Origin: Hofstenia miamia
Lineage: Eukaryota > Xenacoelomorpha > Acoela
Assembly (NCBI GenBank): GCA_004352715.1
Contig: SCFE01000108.1
Coordinates: 498,292 to 562,291, forward strand
Length of the DNA stretch: 64,000 nt
Reading direction: 5' to 3'
In this document: piece by piece, positions 1-13,741 of the stretch
How the letters are laid out: each line of letters begins with the position of its first letter
Position numbering within the stretch: position 1 is the stretch's first letter
Position numbers and translations under genes: made by a program
The notes under the pieces: model-generated
Database searches by the model: none
Told to the model about the DNA's origin: nothing
What the model saw: the letters and a program-made list of their open reading frames with translations, nothing else

Positions 1-2100
1 AAAAATCAATAATTATGATGGAACTAGTTACATTGAATGGTGCTAAGCATCCTGGGATTCACACTTTGGTATTCAATAAATTACTCATTGGAATTAATCC
101 GAGAACAGAACAATTTTAGACGATATTAATCTAGTATTAAATATATTAATGATTTCTTAAAAATCCGAGATTTGCTTCCGATGTATGTAACATCTACAGA
201 ATCTTTTCAATATACTATGTTGTTATCTTTGTATGCTTTGAATTTAAGCGATTAAATACTACATATTTGTGGGCTTTGAAGTTTTAATCCATGCAATTTT
301 GACCTATTTACACATGGAATTTTTCAAAATCTGTGATTGATTCCGCAAAAATTTTTAAAATGCTAATAACTCACGAACTAGTGAAAATATTTATCATTTT
401 AATACACAAAACTCTTTTTCATAAGAAAGCAATTTCTAGGGTGCCTAGTTGTTGGGCTGACTCATTATGGAAACATTAGTTATGATTTATATTTTTTTTC
501 AAAAATCAGATTTCTCATTAGAAAAAAAATTTATATATCTGTAATTCTGGAACAGGAATAAGTCTTTCCAAAAATTTCATAACTTGAAGGAATAGAAATA
601 GGATTAATATCAATAAAATAATATAGTAGTCCTCATTATGTTTATTAAATTTATCTACATTTACCAACAATACCTTAAACTCCTAAAATATGTCTTCTCC
701 TATTCCATATATTTGCTATTGAATTTGCAAAATTTATATGAATTATTTCTAATAAAGAGAATATCTAGAAAAATATTTTATTATTATGCTTTGAATGAAA
801 AGTTTAGTAAATTTAAAGAAATTGATTTGTTGAAATTTTTTAAAATAACGAATGTAAGCAAAGAAATTTCACAGGATAAATTTAGGGTGCTTTTGAAACA
901 TGATTACAATGTAATGGAGAAATTTCAAAGTTCTATTATACATTGGTATACCATGTCTATTTCTATTTAGTAATGCTAAGCCTTTCCTATGATTATGTAA
1001 TAAATATACTACTGGCTTGCATTAGGCACTTAATCTTCGATCGAATAATAAATTTGTCATCTAACAGCATTGATTTTTCAGCAAATTATATTTAGTGATG
1101 TATATATATATATATATATATTCACGCTAAGTACTATGTAGAATTGGTTTTAGCAATAATAAGCAGAATTTTTCAATTTCCCGCGAATTTGGGCTTGTCC
1201 AAACAATCAAATAATCAATTTCTAAGATTGTCTAGTGACGATATTTGGGGAACTATAAGTATATTTAAGCAAATTTCACAGATTTCAACCCATGAAAAAA
1301 GTATTTATGATCGCCATTGTCTTTTGAAATATATATCGAATATATTGAAGTTTTGAAATGAATTTTCCTGAGTAGAGTACTTATAAATATTTGCATTTAA
1401 TTCTTAAATTAGCATTAACCCGAAAACATTTCTTACATAATACACTAATGAAATTAAACTTAGTGTTTGCTCAATAGGAATTTTCTATTAGTAAATTATA
1501 TATTATCCAATGTTTTCCCTGTATACAATTGTTATTATACATAAATACATAGATTTTGATTCAAACGAAACCCTATGTATGTGAAATATTAGGAAAGTCG
1601 AGCTTCCTTTAGTTCATTAGTGAGAATGACGGTGTTTACAGCATGTATTTTCATCAAATTTTTTTGAGTACTCATATGACACGGGACCGTGCGGCAAATG
1701 ACTCTATTTCTGAGTCAGCTAACAATAAAAATAAATATGCCACAGTTGATGCAATCATCTAACCTCGCAATAAGATGAATGCTATATAAAGTAAAAATGT
1801 GCCAATTAAAGTAGTACTTCAGTCAGTGAAATCGTAATTTATAAAAACTATGGGGACCACGTTACCTCGGAGTAAATTTCTTTGTCGTAAGGCATATGAA
1901 ATTAGTAACTGTTGCGAATGTTAAGAATGATAATTAAATACGTGCAATCAACAAGCAAAAGTCTGGTATAATCGAATCTGAAACGAAAACCTTAATTATT
2001 TTTTCGTAAGTTAAATATTCTCTCTTATTCTATACTTAACGCAATAATTATGCTTAACGCAAATATACAAATTGGAAATACTTAGCAAAATTATAAATAT
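1..2100. other. AT-rich intergenic stretch
   Basis: No recognisable gene. The open frames here are short, low-complexity and without support. It contains a (TA)n run at about 1102-1121 and one promoter-like site, listed separately at 1782. Confidence 0.6.
1782..1875 (+). promoter_or_regulatory. Possible core promoter and short first exon
   Basis: A TATATAAAG box at about 1782-1790 is followed 30-odd bases later by a TCAGT initiator-like site. About 30 bases further is an ATG (about 1851) that opens a short frame, MGTTLPRSKFLC, up to a consensus-like donor (GTAAGG). The spacing fits a TATA promoter with a short first coding exon. No downstream exon was found, and in AT-rich DNA such a match can arise by chance. 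Confidence 0.15.
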
Positions 2101-3435
2101 TAAGAATGGGATCCGGATAGTGAGTTGAATATACCGCCTACCGAGTAAATCCGGATAATTTGACTGCCGAATACCAGATAATATATTGTTCAATTATTAC
2201 AAGGGAAACCAGAAATAGGACTTTAAAATAACAAAATATGACATTATTTGTATGACAAAATATGATGGAATTTAGTTATATATACCTTAAAATATGAACA
2301 TTCATTTTTCAAGAGGATCCATCTAAGCAACATAAAACCGTTTTCTTTTACTAAGAACAAGACATAAAAATCTCTTAGGCAATAACAACTCAATATTTTA
2401 AAGCCATTGCTTTACTAAATTATAATGACAGCACATAAATTTCCATATATTATTGTGGTTAGGATTTCTCACATAGGCCAAGAGTTTTCTCAATATAAAG
2501 AAACATCTCTCAACTGCAGCCGATGTTGCTCAACATTTTCGTAACTTGACATACAATTTCGATTAATTTTCCATCCTCTTTCTTTCTACTATAGTAGTAT
2601 TTTCTAATCGTGCCTTGATCTAGGCGATTATTTCACAATTATCATTTCCAGTATTAAGGATGGGAGTAATAACAACATCTGGTGAAATATTAAAAAACTT
2701 TGATTATTTATGATAGCAGCCTTAATTGAAGCAATGAGATTTTCAACCCTCATATATTTTGCCTGAATAGGCATGACACAGTTCTACAACACGCGCGCCT
2801 TGCAAAACCCATGAAATAATAATGTATATAGCTCATTTGAGATTTTTCAGCTGCCAGCATACATGGCCAGTACTAGAAACGCGTCGATCAGTGGGTCGGT
2901 CAACAATAAGCTACCAATTAATCTTAGGCCAGAAATTACATTAATTGAAATTGAATGAATATACTGTATATGTTTTAGTTTAAATGATTTTTACGTTTTT
3001 TTTAATTTCATGAAATTATGCCAAAAGTGACTTTTATGACATTTCATCACCAAATATTAACGTATTTTTTAAAATATCAATTTTTATAAGTTCATAACTT
3101 CCTATATAACTGCACACCAGGTCTGCAAAATAGACCAACAGAAAAAAGCAAGACTTTTATTACTTTTGCGTGCCCTTTTTATTATTGAAGAAAAATCTCA
3201 TTACTCAATATATATCGACCTCATTCGAACAAAAATAAATAAATATTAAATCGACTACGTCCTGATATCTCAGAAAAACTTGTGTTGTTGAATGACATCT
3301 TCCATTTATGGAAAATATAGCTTTTTCCTCGAACATTTCATTTTTAAATCAAGTTTTAGCTCAGAAAATGTTATCCTGTAAAATCCCGGTAAGCAAGTTA
3401 AATTCTACTGGATTCCGGATATCCGGATCCGGTTG
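2100..3435 (-). mobile_element. Decayed hAT DNA transposon
   Basis: The minus strand at about 2470-2800 reads as a broken hAT transposase C-terminus. The dimerisation-domain motif ATSAAVER, followed by a LRKLLAYVR-like stretch, lies at about 2470-2528. Upstream coding-like pieces are interrupted by stops and frameshifts. GGATCCGGATA-type sequence appears near 2108 and again, inverted, near 3415-3430, which may mark the two ends. No clean 8-bp target duplication was found, so the limits are approximate. It is a fossil with no coding capacity. Confidence 0.5.
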
Positions 3436-3439
3436 TGTA

Positions 3440-3455
3440 ATTGTCGATTTCTAAT

Positions 3456-3486
<31 letters not shown>

Positions 3487-4465
3487 CATATGTGTATAAC
3501 TTTAGATATAGCTATACAAAAGCATTTGCAGAAACAGCAAATTGTAAAAATAAAAAATTATTTAAATTAATTTTTTTACATATCCTAATAGTATATATAT
3601 GTAAATAAGTATTAAATAAATAGGGATGTCATATTTTTGTTAAGCAATAAGGCTTATACAAAATTTGTATTAGCAGTTAACACATCTACACCAAATCTAA
3701 AAAGGAATACCAACGTAAACTTAATTTTCGAAATTGGAAATCTAAAAATTTGAGAAATTGCTGTTTCTATGCATCTAGCTATCAAAAACCAATTGTATAT
3801 TGCAGATAAAGATTCTGGATAAAAATATTTTGTATTTGTTAAATTTCAAAAAAAAAATTAGCTGAAGACAATAGGTTAAATACAAAAAAATACGACCCAA
3901 TTGCAAAAAGGGAAATTCTAAAATAAATCAGAAAGAATTTATAGCTGTGCTAAAGAAGTATATTCTTTTGTCTTAAAAATAAATTATCATGACAATTCCT
4001 ACTCATTGGAACATTACCAAGACTACTCTAGAAATTTAAAAAAGAAATGACTCTGAAGCTAATGAAAAGTTTTAAGAAAATTTTGATGTTATACAAATGA
4101 TTTTCAGATATAAGAAAATATCAAGTTAGATGCCTAAGTAAATATTTTTTGCAAAAACTTCATTTTTTACAAAATAGTATGAAAATTGCATGAGCGAAAA
4201 CATATTTATTGTTTGTTAAAATTTAATTTAGGTATTATTAATATTCCATTAGCCCATATAAATTGGTTTTTTCTTCAATAGCAGATTTAAATTTTTTGCG
4301 TTTTAAATTAACTCTAATTTCCATCTTAAAGAATTGTGCAACATTAAGTATATGCTACAAAAATATAGCAACAATAAAATACTTTAAGGATTGATGAATA
4401 GGTGCAGTAAAAACTATACGCATTGCAAATATTTATTTTTATTTGCTTATAGTATATATTGTTAC
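3440..4465. other. Non-coding stretch
   Basis: Holds a (TA)n-type run at about 3453-3487. I see no gene. One frame on the minus strand (about 3650-3814) stays open behind a plausible acceptor and could continue the exon at 4466-4586, but its composition is not convincing. Confidence 0.4.
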
Positions 4466-4586
4466 CTGAATGTTCGTTAAATAAAACTGTCAGACTGACA
4501 AAGAGCAACAGCCAAAGTAAGCAATCAAGAATTTTGAAACAAATGTCTTTCAATTGGCTGTTGTCGAAGGCAATGGCTGAACTCAT
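4466..4586 (-). CDS. Candidate first coding exon with membrane segment
   Basis: An ATG at 4586 opens 40 codons ending at a GTAACA donor (intron phase 1, CTTTGG..TTCAG|GTAACA side). The peptide begins MSSAIAFDNSQLKD and then has a hydrophobic stretch, LLWLLLFVSLTVLF, that could be a signal anchor or single membrane span. This looks like the first exon of a split gene, but no downstream exon was identified with confidence, so the product is unknown. Confidence 0.25.
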
Positions 4587-5870
4587 TTTTTGACTTCATC
4601 GAATGCTAACTTTAAGCAAGTATTACTCTTTTATGTAGCATAAGATTGCTCATTGGTTAAAATATTAATGTCTATTCTTTCATTGGCCCAAGAAATGGCT
4701 CACAATGTTAAAGGAATATATATGTTTACAAATACACTCTGCCTTGCATTATGCAGTAATGCTTAATACTATATTAATTAAAATTTTTTTCAGAATACTA
4801 GCGTGACAAATGTATGCAGGTTTTACATTATTAGGAATACTGCAATTTCTTGAATAAATTCCAATATATTCCTTTTACTTAACAATGGAATGTTGAACTT
4901 TGATTTAGGATAATAATTTCAAATATCAAGCATTTATTCAAGAAAGATTGAATTAACACTTCTAGAACACTTGTAAAATTTTGAAATTTGAAAAAATCAA
5001 CTATATCTGACCAACGAAAGACATGCTTAGCATGTAGTTGGCAAAGTGTTTGTGTAGCGCATGCACAAAATTTTGATAGGGAGTTAGAATAACTAAAATA
5101 TTTTACATTTAAAATTCAAATTTATTTTTGAACTTGAGTAAACAGGAATCTAGTTCATGACAAAAAATTGCAATTTTTTGATCAGACGGGTGATGCTTTC
5201 ATTATTTGTGTGAATTGAAAAGAATCTTTACTGTGCAAGGAATATCATAGATTATAATTTTGAAAAGAGGTGTCTTAGGAAGCACTGGCTAAAGTTATTT
5301 GACTATATGTAAAATCAAATATGATTTGGTCCACAAACAACTAATTTATTATGCGCTCAAAATATCTTTCAATTTTTAGGTATAAATATGAAAACTAGTC
5401 CAGCAAGATGCAGCTTTTAATTCCGATCCGCGTAGGTAGAATCATTTACCCACGCATCACCAACATTAGTCATACTCTAATCCTCAGAGTTAAATATAGC
5501 ATATTGCATAGAAAACAAGTCTGCATTATTAATTCTAGTTATGGCGTATATATTTATAATACTTTTGGCATCATTTCTCATTTTTAATCTCAATAATTTT
5601 GTGCCCTTGTATCAGTGACTCCCCCTCTAAATTTACAAATCCCCCGGAATTTCTTAACAAAACCCCGGCTGGTCGGTACATGAATCATGTCATGCCAGCT
5701 ATGAGATGTACACAAAACAATATTGCAATAACACTCAATTTATCCCACATTTAAATAGCCGATGCGACATGTTTTTTTTCAGGAATAGTAAACACAATAT
5801 TATTATAGCCACCATGTTCCCGAAATGTATATATAAGTCACAACCCCAGAGTCTAGGTAAAATACTGCCT
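4587..5870. other. Intergenic stretch
   Basis: No gene recognised. A C-rich patch at about 5620-5680 stands out from the AT-rich background but matches nothing I know. Confidence 0.5.
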
Positions 5871-5900
5871 ATTATATATATACATATATATATACATATA

Positions 5901-6794
5901 CAGGCAGTCCCGAAAGTTCTCTGTATTATTGCATACTATTAACACACAACGCAACACAAAACATTTAAGACATGACAACAGTTAGAGCGTTAATGATGAG
6001 TATGACGGACTATCTTTTTTTGGCTGCAGGCATATATAAGCGCGGTGACGTCACAAACAAAAATCATAGTTACGTGTTGTTTCTCGTTTTATGGAAAAGC
6101 AACAACTGCGTCTTCTCATCAACTACGACTTTCGCAGCAAATTGTCGGCAAGGCAATGCCATGACCGTTTGCATGCTGCATATCCAGACATTACAATTTC
6201 TTTTAAACAGTCAGGTCGTGGTTTGCGCGGTTCCGAAGTAGGAATGAATCTTTGCAAGACCAAGATCGCTCGGGCAAACCAGCGACTGCGTGCACCACAG
6301 ACAATCGGGGCTGTCCGAGAGCTGGTAATGGGGGATAGACGTATTTCCTACAATCATCTACAGACACAGTTTGGGATTTGCAGAAATGCTATTCAGTCCA
6401 TTCTTCATGAGCTTCTTCAACACCTCCGCCTTCACCATGACAATGCCCCAGCGCATTCAGCAGCCGTCACCACAGACTTTGACAATGGAGTTCGACTGTT
6501 GCCACATCCGCCTTATTCGCAGGATCTTTCACCTGCTGACTTCTTTTTGTTTGGGTGTGTCAAAGAAAAATTGCGAGGCCGCGAGTTTGGCTGTACAGAC
6601 AACGCTGTTCTTGCGTACGAGGAGAAGCTGGGAAAAATATCAGCAAATATGTGGTGTTCAGCCTTCGATGACTGATTTGAGCGGTGTCTAATGTGCATTA
6701 ATGTAAATGGTAATTATGTTGATTAAAAATATATGCCTTTTAGCATTTCAATTGTTTTTGACGGGGTAATACAGAGAACTTTCGGGACTACCTA
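5901..6794 (+). mobile_element. Internally deleted mariner-type transposon in (TA)n
   Basis: The terminal inverted repeats start CAGGCAGTCCCGAAAGTTC at 5901 and end with the near-complement at 6771-6794. Both ends lie directly in (TA)n sequence, as expected for IS630/Tc1/mariner elements, which target TA. The inside carries one open transposase derivative (6091-6675). The element is about 0.9 kb, shorter than an intact mariner (about 1.3 kb), so it is a deletion derivative. A gap starts 10 bases beyond the right end. Confidence 0.85.
6091..6675 (+). pseudogene. Mariner-type transposase, catalytic core partly deleted
   Basis: The 194-codon frame starts with a helix-turn-helix region (residues about 1-110) typical of mariner transposases. 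It then jumps to the region of the second catalytic aspartate, HHDNAPAHSA, followed by HPPYSQDLSPADFFLFG and the C-terminal LRG..F motif. The stretch that should carry the first catalytic aspartate is missing, with the reading frame kept across the junction. An active transposase needs the D,D,D triad, so this product could bind the inverted repeats but should not cut. It could act as a competitor of an active relative; that is inference. Confidence 0.85.
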
Positions 6795-6803
6795 TATATA
6801 TAT

Positions 6804-6996
6804 NNNNNNNNNNNNNNNNNNNNNNNNNNNNNNNNNNNNNNNNNNNNNNNNNNNNNNNNNNNNNNNNNNNNNNNNNNNNNNNNNNNNNNNNNNNNNNNNN
6901 NNNNNNNNNNNNNNNNNNNNNNNNNNNNNNNNNNNNNNNNNNNNNNNNNNNNNNNNNNNNNNNNNNNNNNNNNNNNNNNNNNNNNNNNNNNNNNNN

Positions 6997-7026
<30 letters not shown>
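6804..7026. repeat. Gap in (TA)n microsatellite
   Basis: N run at 6804-6996, bordered by TATATA on both sides. The true length of the tract is unknown. Confidence 0.95.
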
Positions 7027-7027
<1 letters not shown>

Positions 7028-8019
7028 CTATGCGATGAATTGAGTTTCTAGTTAAAGCTATTTCATATTGAACTTAAAAATTATTTCTGTGAACTTGCTA
7101 ATGCAGTGTAATAAAATTTCCGAAGACTATTTTGAGGAGTAAATATTTGTAATTCAACAGCAATTTTTCAATGATAAAAATATATAAGTGGAGGTCTTCA
7201 AAGTAAATTTTTCACTAAGCATAGCACAAGTGTGGTTTCATACAAGATTCAGAAATCATGAAAAGCATGTAGATGAGTGCACCAAAACAAAACGTGTTTT
7301 TTAAAATAAGGTCCCCAAAAATTTGCTCGCAGGAATGTTATCCTAATAGCTAAAAAGAAGATCGTTGGTGATCCTGGGGAACTCCTCAACGATGAGCATT
7401 TCAATTTATTAATATTTTTCGTCTAAAAAGGCAGTCTGACAAAAACCAATTCATTTATCTCCAAAGTGAATTTCTGGAATGTTGAAAAATTAAATAATGT
7501 TCATGTAGACATCTTTAAAAAATATTAAGGATCTTGAATCCATTTTTCTAACATGAAGAGGACTTCATGCCCACCAAGACCTCGGAGTGAAGTCAAAATC
7601 CAACATATATTGAGGAAGGCAAAGCCTAAGCTAGGAAGTTCGTCAAAGTTTTTTGAGTACATATCCTGCTTAGTGGATACCTTTATTAGGCATTTTAGCC
7701 TTATTTATAATTTACATCATTACATTTTTGTAATTAGGTTGATCGTGATACAGATAAATGCTTGCAGCAAAATATTGGAAGTAAAATGAATTTGCAAAAT
7801 AACTCTTGATACCGTACTCTTGCCAGATAAAATGATTTACCAAAGTTACGAAAGTTAACAGATGTTTCTCTAAGATTGTTCAAAAATATAAATGATAAAA
7901 AGTTTTGTAAACAATTAGTATAAGAATATCAACATTGTGTGAAAATTATAATAGAATCGTATATTTTGTTAATACTGTCATATACATGAAGAGTATTCTA
8001 ATTAAAAAAGAATTATATA
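7027..8019. other. Intergenic stretch with short unassigned frames
   Basis: A frame at 7553-7789 starts MKRTSCPPRPRSEVK and looks somewhat coding, but I cannot assign it and see no supporting splice sites. The rest is non-coding. Confidence 0.35.
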
Positions 8020-8265
8020 TTACTTAACCTTATTTAAGTTAGGCTTTTTGACATCTGTAAAGGGTTGAGTTGAGGTAAAATTAGCTAAACTACTTATTTT
8101 CCGTTCTAGTGAGCCAACCTCAACATTATCCTTTACAAATAAATTTCCATTATTCCAATGTTGAACATAATTTTTGGTGGATTTTTGTAAACTAAGGTAC
8201 ATTCTTGCTACCCGCGGAATAATAGCCCAACCAAGATCAAAGATATATAAATACTCACTGACGAA
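8020..8265 (-). CDS. Unassigned open frame, possible terminal exon
   Basis: The frame is open from 8265 down to a TAA at 8020. It has an ATG at 8202 and codes for a mixed hydrophilic peptide (for example DLGWAIIPRVARMYLSLQKS, then a Lys-rich C-terminus NLNKVK). A second open piece in another frame at about 8420-8560 (ESNTKELSPIVAKISDFMEK) might be an upstream exon. I do not recognise a family, and no strong acceptor or AATAAA was found. It could be a chance frame. Confidence 0.2.
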   Translation of the reverse strand, partial: FVSEYLYIFDLGWAIIPRVARMYLSLQKSTKNYVQHWNNGNLFVKDNVEVGSLERKISSLANFTSTQPFTDVKKPNLNKVK

Positions 8266-8639
8266 CTACAATAATCAAATATAGACCAATGGAGGGAATG
8301 AGATTTCATTCAAAGTCATCCAAAATTAATATCAATGAAAATTTTTTGTAGTTATCCATATTTCATTCCAAGTAAATAAACACACTACAACTATGTAAAA
8401 ACGCATATAAAATATAAAAATCTTATTTGTATTAATAAAACTCAAATGCACGTCATACATTTCTGGAAGTACATATTGTAAGGTTTTTTCCATGAAATCA
8501 CTGATTTTGGCAACAATTGGCGATAATTCCTTAGTATTTGACTCCAATGACTTAGACAACCTTTATTATTTATGAATCTGACGCATTTAAAAGCATTTTG
8601 CAAAGATTGCCTTCTTTTTGTTGACATTGATTATTCCAG

Positions 8640-10836
8640 GTTTCACATCAAAGGGGGCCTTTCAGCCACAGTGCTGACAACTTGCTTTTTAAAATTGGAC
8701 GTTTAATAAAAACCTTTGTGGCAAGCAATATCTACTTAATTTTGAGTTCTTTGTGAAGTTTGGTTTTTGCTTAATTTTGATATCAATGGGAATTCCTGTT
8801 GTAAGAAAACTTTTCAACATTTAGTTCTAAGTACATGTTGTTTAAATCAGATATTAATTGCAAGAGGATGATTTGTTCTTATAATAAGCATCAATATGAA
8901 CTATGACCTAAAATACAGAGTAAGAAATTCAATGATTCCAAATCTGATACAAATGCTTTTATCTGAAATGGAACAGCTTTTCTAAGATAAGAAATTTTTG
9001 AGCGACCTCTAAATTTTGTCTAAGTGCCTCCCAATTTCATGTGACACGTTTTTATAACAAAATAAAAAATTTGAACTTGTGGAGATCGAATTAGGAAAAT
9101 TTTATTTTGTTTCCTCATGCCATGGAACATATATATATATATATGAATATATACTTATATTTCAATATTATAACTATAGTTCTAGATAAATAGAAATTTT
9201 GAATTTTCTATATATCAATTCTTTGGATAATTTTAATTATTTTTTTATTGTTCATCTAATTAAAATTGTGAATGCCTTAGTTGGTTTAGTTAACTTATAT
9301 TTGTAAGATAGTTGAAATATATAAAGCTGAATGTATCGTTTTAAAACATTATTATGGCTTACATTGCTGTGGTATTTAATCTCACCTAATTTTGAAAAAT
9401 AAGTAAGTTAGCAAATAAAGCATAAATACTTCTCTAATAGGATGTGTCCAAACTGTGTTTGAATGTATTTGCAAATAAAAACATCTAAAATTTGTTTTGA
9501 ATGTCCTTTCCAATACCAGAAATTGCATACGTTCGAACTTTTTTATTTTTATGCAGTTTCTTAAGTTTCAATTGTAAATTTTCTTTTCATAAGCACAGCC
9601 TTTGTGAAATTTATAGGTTAGTTCTATAAAAATTGGAAGTAAAAATACACAATGAAAATATAGAGCGACTCTATGTATAGCAAAATTAATGAGAAATTAT
9701 AAAAAGAGTAATATAATAAGTAGGCTAATTACAATACTGTAGTCTCTCAAAACAATAAAATTTTCTCAAAACTTAGATTTCCACAGGATTTTTTCCCAAT
9801 CTAATCAAAATATTCCCGTCTCATTAAATTGAACAAGAAATATATTTGTTGAGTTTGTCCGAAAAAAATTGAGGGCCTTTCTTTCTATTTTTCAAATGGA
9901 CTGCATAGCGGTTCCATTTATGATTTCAATCTCCTAAGTGACACCATAAGCAAATGTTCTGGTTTTCTCAGCACTGATTTTCAAATATTTAAAAATTTCA
10001 ATTATCTTGTTTTGGGATGAAACTTATAATGTAGTTCATCCCTGCTCCCATATAATGTTAAAAGAGAAATTTCAAAAAAAGGTTATTGAGAAATTAAGGG
10101 GAACTATAGATATTTGATATTTTTTTGTATTGGCAAGCATACAAAATCCATTACTCATAAAAATCAATGAATTTATATTATATATATTAACTATATTTTT
10201 CTAGCGTTAACTTAATGTAACAAACACTTTTGTCCCTATTTTTGAACAATTTTATGCAAACCTAATAAAAAATATTGACATGGACACATCTATGAGTTCG
10301 TGCATCCTCATGTAATGATGAGGTTCTGTGTAAATAATTTTTCTTGTCCCTGAAATATATAAAAATCAGATTTTTGTAAAAAGTTCAAATTTTTATCATA
10401 TCTCATGTTCAGAGTCTGTTTAGAGAACAACTACACTAAAATATTTTTGCTTTCTGAAGAAAACCAATATGAGCACCTCTCAGGTGGGAATTAAACTGAA
10501 AAACGAAGGAAGAGACAATTTACTATCCTGTCTTTCTTTCCGATTTCAAATACCTTCATTAGTTCGTGTCTTATAAGCTTGTAAACATTTATTGAGAAAA
10601 CCCTCTCAAATTTTGAAAAAAACATAGTGGAAGTAGGCTTAATATATTGACATGAGAATTAGAAATTCTGCTATTTTTCTGAAAATTACGTTGCTCTCTA
10701 TTATTGCTTTTAATATTTTGAGCAATGTAAAGAATGTCTTGTTGAAATACACATATTTATTGCAATTATTTTATTTCAGAGCAATCTAAATATTTCCAAA
10801 ATTCGAAGATAGTAATCTGAGTTTCTATAAAAGCTA
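8640..10836. other. Intergenic stretch
   Basis: No gene, no recognised element. A (TA)n run lies at about 9129-9145. Confidence 0.5.
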
Positions 10837-11067
10837 TTACAGAATAAGTGTTTGTTTAGTCAAATCATCTTTATATAACTTCATAAAATCCATCTGATTC
10901 AATTTCAGTTTTGATTTAGAGTGAAACAATTTATTAGCATCTATAACATTTTGCTGCTTTTGCAACGGCAAACTAATGAAATTATCAAAATATAGTAACT
11001 CAACTTCGTAAAAGAAGTGTGAACGCATTACAAAATGTGTACAGTTTATAAATCTCAACTCTGTCAT
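10837..11067 (-). CDS. Unassigned open frame or terminal exon
   Basis: From an ATG at 11067 the frame runs 76 codons to a TAA. The composition looks coding (MTELRFINCTHFVMRSHFF at the start, then a Lys/Gln-rich C-terminal half). A pyrimidine-rich stretch ending ATGACAG could serve as an acceptor, making this a last exon. No domain recognised. Confidence 0.25.
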   Translation of the reverse strand: MTELRFINCTHFVMRSHFFYEVELLYFDNFISLPLQKQQNVIDANKLFHSKSKLKLNQMDFMKLYKDDLTKQTLIL

Positions 11068-11133
11068 TGAGGAAATTTTAAGAAATAGTTTTGAAAAAAA
11101 TTTTGTGGAAAACAATATTTCAAAAATATCCAA

Positions 11134-13600
11134 TCTTTGAAATTTTGCATTTTAATATTGAAACAATATTAAACAATAATAAAATTTGTTCAAAATCTGA
11201 AATATTTGTTAGATATTACATTTATCACTCTATTAAAAACTTTAACCATTTTCTCTTTTAGATTTTTGAAAATATTTTTATAATTTCCTAGAAAAACTAA
11301 TTACTAGCAACTAAAAAAATTGAATTAATCTTAATAAATGAGAATTCTCAAATTGTGGATATTCTCAAGGATCACAGGAACAGTAATAGAGTTGACACAA
11401 ATATTTATTATTAAAAGGAAGCGCATAATATTAAATAGTTTTCCTCACTGATATCAAATGAAGTATTAAATACGTACCTAAGACACCCAAATAGAGAAGA
11501 ATCAATTAGATTACGGCATTCTAGAATGTACTTTGCTTTGCCGAGTGCAATCTAAATTGTATATAAAGTTTTCTTCTGTAAACTATGAGTTTTATTGCTG
11601 GATTCAGGCTGATATTTAATATTATCGCTTTAAAATCTCTACTAATAATTATATTTATATTAACAGGGGATTGCTAACTATGTATTAGCATTCAAACATT
11701 CAAATCGGTTGCTATTGCAGTGGACTCCTTAGGACACAGCAATAGTATTCTCTATATAGTATAAAACTACTTCTTTTGACATAATAAATTTGTTCTATTC
11801 ATTTTTCATGTTTTCAAAATTGATTTTGATTGGTAAATCGAAAAAAATTGACAAAAAAATTCAATATTTTAAAAGATTAAAGTGATCAAATGCATCTTAG
11901 GGTTTACTTTACCTCATTCACATGATCACGACTGAGATGTGCACCTGTCAGAAAATCCTACGTATGCTCTTGACAATTGCTCACAATTATTAACATGGTT
12001 TGAGCTTATATTGAAGTTACTATCTTAATATATATATCCCTTAGTTAACAAAAATATCATTGTAAAGTTCAACAATTATTGAAGTTAGTCTTAATAAAAG
12101 AAATGTTTAGTAAAAAATATATTTGAATACATTTACAGAAAGCAAGTGTCTGCGCATCAATAATTCTTTGATTTCTTCTGTTTTAGAATATTGAATTTGC
12201 GACTATATTGATGCATTTCTAAGATGTTGACCTTTGCATTGTTAATGCTGCCTTACAATCTGATGCATCTGAAGAGTTTGTTTATGACAAGCAAAAATCT
12301 TCACTTTCATGTTGGAATGCACTTAAAATGCTTAGAGAATGCCTTCAAACTTAAGCTAATGCAAGTTGAGAGGCAGTACTGCTACTGCTAATTGCGTTTG
12401 AGATACATTCTTCAAAACAAACGTTAATTAATTGTAAATGTTTCTTGGGATGCACAATTTAAAATTTAATTCATTCGAAAAATGCTTCTGTTAATCAACA
12501 ATAATTTCTTATCAATCTATGAAAAACAAAATGTTGGAATTGCATAAATAAGTATTGCAAGGAAGTCTTATTGAACACTTTTGCATGAAGTCATCTTCTA
12601 TCACATATATTTCTCATTTTTTAATATTATTATCATGAATTCCTTAAATACATGTATGTTATTGAAGACAATGTGCATGGTTTTAATACTTCACATAAAT
12701 TTTTAAGTCACACAGTATAGTAATTCAAATACTGCATGAGATTCAAATTTCCCATTAGCCTTATTAATAGTTAGTTGTGTTAATTAAGCAAAACGACGCT
12801 GCTTAATAGATATTCCGCTTCTAATTGCCAGCTTCAAATCGGGGTCAAAACTGGTCCAAAACGGATATTAACTGTGACTAAAATCAACTTGAATCTAAAA
12901 ATGGATTTCTATTTGATAAGTTCAATTCCATAAATAATTAACATATCAGCATTAAGCATAATATCAATAACTAATAGTTACATATTATGAGTGTACAAAT
13001 GAACAGCTTGAAACTTGGCCGCCAATCCATCAAACGGTGCATTGCTAAAAGACAGTTCGAATTAGTGAAGCATTCAGGTAAGCTTACTGATTTTTGAATT
13101 TTGAAAAAGCGAACCAATACTAAATGCTAGTAAAAATGCTTACCAATAAATGATTATTGCGACATGCAAAATGCAGTCATAATGCAGTTAAGAATAAAGT
13201 ATTTATAGCTTATATACATAACCTTAGCATTAAATAATCACTTTAATGCTCTAACTGATCGTCTTCGATTGGCAAGTGTACATGTACAGGCCACTTAACA
13301 CATTAGCGTATTTTGTCACTTCTATACATATCACCGCTTCAAATGACCTTCAGGTTGTGGAAGTCCACTGCTGCAAAGGTATCAGCAAATTAGAAATATC
13401 AGAACATGGCCTAGCATACATCACATTGCATGTCAAATTTGAACTTTTCCTAAGCATAGTACTACATTTAATGATACTCATAAAACCTAACAAATGGCGG
13501 AAGCTGCAAATATAATCTCGAAATTTTTAATCAACGTCTTTCTTGATAGCTTTAATCTAAGTTGTTCGTGCATTGACAAGGGAAATGAGATAAACAATAA
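11134..13600. other. Intergenic stretch
   Basis: No gene recognised. Short Cys-containing frames near 12235-12360 (+) and 13276-13515 (+) are too short and unsupported to call. Confidence 0.45.
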
Positions 13601-13605
13601 TGATA

Positions 13606-13606
13606 A

Positions 13607-13644
<38 letters not shown>

Positions 13645-13741
13645 GAGTCAAAGCAATATATTTGCTAAAAAGTTACAATTAATCTACAAACTAAATATAA
13701 AATATATAATAATAATAAAATTGTGTGTGTGTGTGTGTGTC
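13606..13741. repeat. (AAT)n and (GT)n microsatellites
   Basis: An ATA/AAT trinucleotide run spans about 13606-13643, a shorter one lies near 13705, and a GT dinucleotide run spans about 13722-13741. They lie beside the 3' side of a LINE fragment on the minus strand and may derive from its tail; that is inference. Confidence 0.85.
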
